Assembly: GCF_003597395.2 (NCBI RefSeq)
Contig: NC_133770.1
Coordinates: 90,139,641-90,203,640, forward strand
Source: Chelonoidis abingdonii
Taxonomy: Eukaryota; Chordata; Testudines; Testudinidae
Direction: 5' to 3'
Length of the DNA stretch: 64,000 bases
Part shown: positions 58,320 through 64,000 of the stretch, piece by piece
Layout: the number at the start of each line of letters is the position of its first letter
How positions within the stretch are numbered: the first letter of the stretch is position 1
The notes under the pieces: generated by a model
Databases searched by the model: none
Seen by the model: only the letters and a program-made list of their open reading frames with translations
Told to the model about the DNA's origin: nothing
Position numbers and translations under genes: made by a program

Positions 58320-58738
58320 CAGTGGTCTCCAACCTTTTTGTGGCCAGTAGCACATTTATGTTTTCAGAAGAGCGTGGCGGGCGCCGACAATTTTTCAAGG
58401 CTTATTTTGTATCTGTACATTAAATAATACAAAAATCATCATTTAATATTACATAATATATGAATCCAGAGAGAAGAAGCCGCAAGGACAGAGAACACCT
58501 GCAGCCCCGGAGTTCTCTGTCCCCGGCAGGCACGGGTCCACAGCTTGTCTCCCCTGCTGGGCACTAGGTGGTGCCCCGCACCTGCCGGGAACAGAGAACA
58601 CCATGCCCGCAGCCTGAGTTCTCTGTCCCTGGCAGGCACAGGACCGCAACTTCTCTTCCCTGCTGAGCACTAGCTGGGCGCACATAAATGCCCTGGCGGG
58701 TGCCATGGTGCCCACGGGCACCACATCGGGGACCACTG
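58320..58738. mobile_element. hAT-type nonautonomous element, 419 bp
   Basis: It begins CAGTGGTCTCCAACCTTTTT and ends ATCGGGGACCACTG. A perfect 8-bp duplication CTCTATAC flanks it (58312-58319 and 58739-58746). Inside, a GC-rich unit with GAGTTCTCTGTCCC...GCAGGCAC recurs about 115 bases apart (58509-58530 and 58616-58636), giving an internal tandem-like structure. No transposase frame is present. Confidence 0.9.
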
Positions 58739-58746
58739 CTCTATAC

Positions 58747-61490
58747 TGTTTAATTCTGGCATGAAAATAACACAGACTAGTGACAAGAAGTAATAAACAG
58801 ATGTAGGAAATTGTCTGCCGAGGTGAAATAGGGGAGGCTTGGGTGATTTCTGTTGTGGTCTGATACCCGGCTGGGAGTTATTCAGCATCTATTCAGTTAG
58901 CTCTAATATGGCATTGAACGGTAGGCCTCTCTGGCCAACTGATGACTACATTCTGCCACCTTTACTGAATAATCCTTTGTTTCAATGAGATCACTTGCCA
59001 TTAAGGTTCTACTCACCACAGACAAAGGTGCCAGAATCTGGACTTCAGGAGCAACACACTGGTGGAACTCTAAAAAGAGTCTTGTGTAGTTCTTGACTAG
59101 ACTGATAATTGTGACATAAGACCTTGTGAAGGTGTGTACATGTTGGGAAGTCATACTGATGACCTGGAGGAGGCTGGTGTGAGCTGTTTTTAAACACCGG
59201 CAACCTGCAGGCCCTATAAAGGAAAATGTCCACTCTTATTAACAAAAATGGAAGTTTCTAACTGTATACCTTGCAAAGATAGACTTGAAAATGTTAATCG
59301 ATATAAACCAAATGCTATGAATGAAATGAATATGGAACAGGGCTCTAATTCTGTAAACAGGAGGCAGGTATAGTATAAAGATCACGCTCTCCGCACACAC
59401 ATAAAATGAGTAAATTAAGTTTTGAGTGTATCCTCATGCCAGTCCTATGCATAGTGAAGTGATAATCATGGACAGACATTAGATTACATTACAGGGAGAG
59501 GGAGCAAAACACTTCTTTGCAACTAGCCCAAAAATGCAAAAGGCTGTGTTAAAATTTTCAGCGCTATCTAATTGTACCCATATTGCTGTGAGTGAGGCTG
59601 CAGCTACCTTTTTACACAGCACCCTGATGTCCCCCTGTCTCTCTAGGTGCAAAAGAGAGATGAACCATGTAGTCTCTGCAGCCCCAACCCCATCCCTCAC
59701 CTGCCACTGCAGCAGCATGCTCAGGAGAATACATGGGACCAAACTGGTACTGTACTGAGTGGGAGTTCACTAGCTGCTTCTGCAAATCTTTCTCCATTGA
59801 TACCTTCCCAGGCTCATCCAATAGTATGAAAAACTGGTCTTGGAAAGGAGCCAAGGAGACCTGCTCCTCCACCCCCTACATCGTCTAGAGGAGGTGAAGG
59901 CCAGTCTGGGTCAGAGAAGGCCTGTTTTCCTCAAGAAATGAAAAGGAGACCCATTCACCAGCTGACCACCTAGCCCCCGCTGGAAGGGATGTGTGCTCCC
60001 ACTTTGTCAGTCTCAGCCAGACACTGCAGGATGACTTGCCTGATACCACTGATATCAGCAGAGGTCATAGGACAACCCACCTTCAACCACTACTGCTGCT
60101 ATTAAGAACAGGTGCTAGGTAGGGGAGTCACAGATGAGTCTTCATAAGGTGCTGAGGAGATGAAAGCTTGCGGGGTTAAGAAGAAATGAGCCAAAGTTCA
60201 GGTTTTGAAGCCTGGAGAGTATGAAGTTGATGGAATTGTATAAAGAGTATAGATATTTTTGGCAGGCTGAGTATAGGGACAGTGAATAGTATTTTATTTA
60301 GGGAATTTGAAGTGTATCACTCACTGAGGTTCGAAAATTGAGATAGTCTTCTGTTTAAAAAAATAGTGGGATTTTTAGGGCTCTAACATGGAAATGTAAG
60401 GACTCTTTCTCCCCCCTCACTTTCCATGAAAAAAAAAATGGAAAAGTGCAGTGAAGGCTCAAACTTAGGTACATATGTATTTTTTTTCAGTGAAGACAGA
60501 CAATAGAAGTTTTACATTTAACAATTTTGACAGACCTTTTCCTGAACACCACGTTGATAAAATTCCTTTGTGATATTGGATAGAATAAGGGTTCTCTGCT
60601 GTGGGGGAGTGGGGTGCAACCTCCATTCCTGTGTTGCTAAATGGAAAGGAGTCCCATTAAGGAAAAGGGGGTCACCCTTGCAATACAAGAGAACAAGGAC
60701 CATGCCTGATTCAAAAGTATATAAAATCTGAATGACAGACACATTTTACTTCCATTAGTGCTAGCATGAACTATGAACTCTTCAAAAAAGACTATCCCAG
60801 TGTAGGGTTGTATTAGTAGGTACACGTGTGGAGTATAAGCATAAGGAAAATTCAAGGCGGCATGTTTGTTTCTGTGACTTGACTCATCTCAGTAAATAGA
60901 ACATGAAAATGAAATTCAGACTAGTTAGTTGATAATGATCTTGACAAGAATTGTCTGTGCTGCTCTTTGCTGCTCTCTGCATCTATTAGCTCAATGTTTT
61001 GACTTGTGTGTTCAGGATCCTGTGTATTTTTGGTCCATTTGTTTTTCTCTTAAATAAAATATAATCATTGTCTGTAGTGCTTATTATTAATGAAGTCATT
61101 GCCTGTCATCTCCTCCGTGGGATTTAGAATATTCTTAGAGTGGCAAAATAAATCAGGGACTTTAATTGAAATGGTCAATGGCATACAGAGAAAAGTCTTT
61201 CTTTTTGGAAATATTTCAGAAAAACACTTTGTTGTGGTACTTTGTGTGGCGTTCCATGAAGATATTTCCTTTTACTGAAAAGGGATGTGGATGGTCATTA
61301 AGAAAAATAAAAAAAACCCAAAAGTCCTCAGTACTTGCAGAAACCAGGCAGTTCTGAATACTCTGTCTCCTCCCCTCTCCCCAGTATAGATATCTTTACA
61401 GGGACATTTTTCCAATGCAAGTATGTTAACAGTATGAGTATATTCAAAAAAAAGTCCTTGGGAACAATGTGAATGCCTTCAAACTATAGT
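58747..61490. other. presumed intronic sequence
   Basis: No gene was recognised. 59580-60130 is GC-richer but without recognisable motifs. Confidence 0.45.
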
Positions 61491-61496
61491 CATGGC

Positions 61497-61640
61497 CAGG
61501 GGTGGCTCTAGACATTTCGCCGCCCCAAGCACAGTGGCATGCCGCGGGAGGGTGCTCTGCTGGTCGCCGGTCCCGGGGCTCCGGTAGACCTCCCGCAAGT
61601 GTGCCTGTGGAGGATCCGCTGGTCCCGCGGCTTCGGGCAT
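61497..61640. mobile_element. GC-rich hAT-type MITE fragment
   Basis: It begins CAGGGGTGGCTCTAG, matching the reverse complement of the right end of the 37434-37695 element, and continues with GCCGCCCCAAGCAC, CCGGTAGACCTCCCGCAAG and CCGCTGGTCCCGCGGCTTCG, all shared with that element. The opposite terminus is missing. An 8-bp near-repeat (GTCATGGC at 61489-61496, GGCATGGC near 61636-61643) may be a duplication around an internally deleted copy, or chance. Confidence 0.65.
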
Positions 61641-61643
61641 GGC

Positions 61644-62105
61644 ATTAAACATGGAACCCTATACTATGCTAATGCCCTCAAAGAAAGGACACCTCTAAAC
61701 ATGCCTATTGATGAAAGGCCAGGTCTCCACCAGTGGAAGTCAACCCCAGTGAAGTAAAGACTGTCAAACGGGTACTGAAGAATGTGAAACTCTTCAAAGA
61801 GGGGGGGCTCAGTCTTACATGGAACAATAGTTCAGAGGGAGAAATCCCAGCAATGTAAGTCCTCATTGTTCTGCATTTCCTTTACAATGAACATCCTTTT
61901 GCACTGGATTCTCTTTTCCTCATGAAAATTTTTAGAATGCAAAATGCCCACTGGGAAGGAGAATAGGACTCCTCCCACCACTCTGCATTGTGAAGCCGTT
62001 GAACAAAAGTCCCTCTCCAGAGGGAATTTAGAAGACTCCCAAATGATTTGATGTAAAAACAAAAATGTATCGTCAGCATCACGTACATGTCACAGATAAC
62101 AAAAC
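61644..62105. other. presumed intronic sequence
   Basis: No gene or recognisable repeat family is seen. Confidence 0.4.
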
Positions 62106-62111
62106 CAACCA

Positions 62112-62469
62112 ACCACCTGTAACAGCAGTTCTCAAACTGTGGGTCGGGACCCTGTTTTAATGGGTTCACCGTGGCTGGCTTAGACTTTTTGAGGCCCGGG
62201 GCTGAAGCCTGAGCCCCACCTCCCAGCGCTAAAGCTGAAGCCCGAGGACTTCAGCCCTGGGTTGTGGGGCTCCAGTTACAAGCCCCCTGCCTGGGTCTGT
62301 AGCCCTTAGGCTTTGGGTTTGGTCCCCCCCACCTGGGGTGTGGGGCTCAGACTCTGCCCCCCCACCCCCCCTCAGGGCACGCTCAGGCTTTGGTCTCCCC
62401 TCTTGGGGTCATATAGTAATTTTTGTTGTCAGAAGGGCATTGCACCCTAACCAAGTTTGAGAACCCCTG
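62112..62469. mobile_element. hAT-type nonautonomous element (related to 4805-5139)
   Basis: It begins CAGCAGTTCTCAAACTGTGG and ends CAAGTTTGAGAACCCCTG, inverted termini of 12 or more bases. The interior holds GGGCTGAAGCC, CTTCAGCCCTGGGTTGTGGG and GGGGTGTGGGGCTC units also found at 4960-5000. Flanking octamers match only partly, so the target duplication is decayed. Confidence 0.7.
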
Positions 62470-62688
62470 AATTATAACTAGATCAAAGAAAGTTATGTTT
62501 GTATAATGTCTAGGCAATTTGAGAACATTGAGGACAAAATCAATTGCACAGATGAAAATTTCAGAAAAGACGTTGAAAAGCTTTGGGGATGGAATAGATT
62601 AGAAGGAGGATTGAAGTGAAATTAATCATCATTTACTGATTGCTGTGCTGGGTTTGAATTCATACTTTACAACATACTCTATTACAAG

Positions 62689-63531
62689 TGTCGTAGCTTC
62701 CTACTCAGATTTGAACCTTAGCGTTCATAAACTGAGAAGCTAGCATGAAACTCCCCCAAGCTTATTACCAGCTTGGATCTGATATCGCTGCCACCAATCA
62801 GGATTGAGTTCTGCAATAAATCTGGTCTCCGTACCTTCGCTGGGACCCCGAGTCGAAACCCTGGTCTCACCAAAGAGAAACAAAACTCCTCCCCTGTCTC
62901 CTCTTTATCTCATCCCAGCTCCCTCCCTGGGTACCTGGGCGATACTTGGTACTGAAACTCCTGAATGCAAACAGAAGGCAAGATTTACCTTCCGCCCCTC
63001 CGTGCCGCCCGCGTGAGCGCTAGCATTCAAACCTAGTCAAGCTAACACAGAGGAGATTTTCCCCCTCCCTTTCCTTAGCCTTACCAGAGAAAACCTCGAA
63101 ACGGTTTAAAAGAAAGCTTTATATAAAAAGAAGAAAAAAATCATAACATATCTCTGTATCAAGTGACAATTATCAGAGTCATGCTTAAAAGAAAAATATG
63201 AATACTAGCCTTATTCAACACAGATACAATTTAAAACATCACAACTCAACCATGTAATACACATATACGATCTTCTTCCTTTCATTACTCCACAACTTGG
63301 GCATACCAAGAGAGTCGAAAGAAGCTTAGGAGATACGAAGAAAAAACGATCCCTTCATAGCACGAGAGAAAAACAAATAGGCAGAACAAAGGCAAAACAC
63401 ACCCAGAAGTTCCCTCCCTCACTTTGAAAAAATCCAGTTTCGTGATTGGTCCTCTGGTCAGGTGTTTGGTTCCCTCCGTTAACCCTTTATGGGTAAAAGA
63501 AATATTAACCCTTAGCTATCTGTTTATGACA
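62689..63531 (-). mobile_element. solo LTR, 843 bp, minus strand
   Basis: The plus-strand ends TGTCGTAG and TTATGACA form TGTC/GACA termini. A perfect 5-bp duplication ACAAG flanks the element (62684-62688 and 63532-63536). Read on the minus strand it begins TGTCATAAAC, then AGGGTTAATAT, a TAAAGGGTTAAC repeat and CCTGACCAGAGGACCAATCA, which I recognise as the U3 start of a common turtle LTR. The CCAAT box fits this orientation. No internal region remains. Confidence 0.85.
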
Positions 63532-63536
63532 ACAAG

Positions 63537-64000
63537 GTACTCTATTACTGTACAGTCCTGATGTAATTAGGCATCCCAAAGATATCCCAAGGAAATATTT
63601 CCTTTTCCTCTTAATATCAGAAGCCTAAAACATTGCAACTTCAAGGAATTCTTGAGGAGAAGTGAACTTTTGGATAGCACATCAGGATCACAGAGTAAAG
63701 AAAACAAAAATAAAGAGTAGTTATATAGTGATCTTGCTTTAGATAACTAAAGCAACATTACCAGGATATTTGCAGTATTCCTTCTAAATATTACTTGCAT
63801 GCCTATAGTAGAGATGTTGATATTGCTGGTTCTTTTCTTCCTTTTTATACTGTCAGTATTATGATGCAACTTTGAACTCTCTTTAGCTCTCAAGTCACTT
63901 AGCTCTTCCAGCAGCACAAGTGTGAAGCATTGTTATAAATAGCTTTTAAATGCTGTTTCCATCTCATTAAACATGTAATGATACTTGGTATTATATTGTA
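63537..64000. other. AT-rich presumed intronic sequence
   Basis: No gene or recognisable repeat family is seen up to the window end. Confidence 0.4.

Noticed and set aside
1..64000. CRISPR arrays, operons, riboswitches or prokaryotic-type systems
   Set aside because: The window is vertebrate nuclear DNA; no regularly spaced short repeats or gene cassettes are present.

Overview
The window looks like nuclear DNA of a turtle (Testudines, probably Cryptodira). It is AT-rich, has no dense protein-coding genes, and is built mostly of decayed transposable elements: CR1 LINEs, hAT-type nonautonomous DNA transposons with 8-bp target duplications, a tRNA-derived SINE of the turtle Cry type, solo LTRs, and short fold-back retroelements that resemble Penelope-like elements. 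The organism call rests on my recognition of these repeat families, especially the SINE, and not on a database match.

Layout. Positions 1-8260 hold microsatellites, a hAT relic, the tail of a hAT transposase (5744-5941), and the 5' half of a CR1 LINE with its SGNH-esterase-like ORF1 (6436-7501), which is broken at 7738 by a GC-rich DNA transposon. Positions 8864-9964 (minus) carry an uninterrupted 366-codon reading frame that looks like a DDE/RNase H-fold transposase. 10-16 kb holds SINE-like fragments, two fold-back elements, an L2-like reverse transcriptase tail and a Tigger-like miniature element. 16.9-19.85 kb is a long minus-strand CR1. 20-35 kb has an RTE-like LINE tail, two solo LTRs (22717-23451 and 29450-30557), a hAT relic and a Cry SINE. 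36.1-38.7 kb is a nested composite: a GC-rich transposon abuts a CR1, and the CR1 was later hit by two hAT elements and one fold-back element. 40.6-41.3 kb is a 708-bp hAT element with a perfect target duplication.

The one strong sign of a host gene is a CpG island at about 46.2-47.0 kb with a CCAAT box and a good splice donor (AAG|GTAAAT at 46993/46994). It reads as the promoter and first, probably untranslated, exon of a plus-strand gene whose remaining exons lie beyond the window. I could not identify the gene. Sequence from 47 kb to the end would then be its first intron. That interval is repeat-poor to about 53.7 kb, then contains hAT elements (53698-53812, 58320-58738, 61497-61640, about 62112-62469) and a third solo LTR (62689-63531).

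The points most worth a second look are the fold-back elements with a hammerhead-ribozyme-like core (37952-38149 and 11253-11425), the open 366-codon frame, the 13-bp direct repeat that brackets the whole 36.1-38.7 kb composite, and the 164-codon reading frame inside the presumed 5' untranslated exon. I see no operon-like system, CRISPR array or multi-gene cassette.
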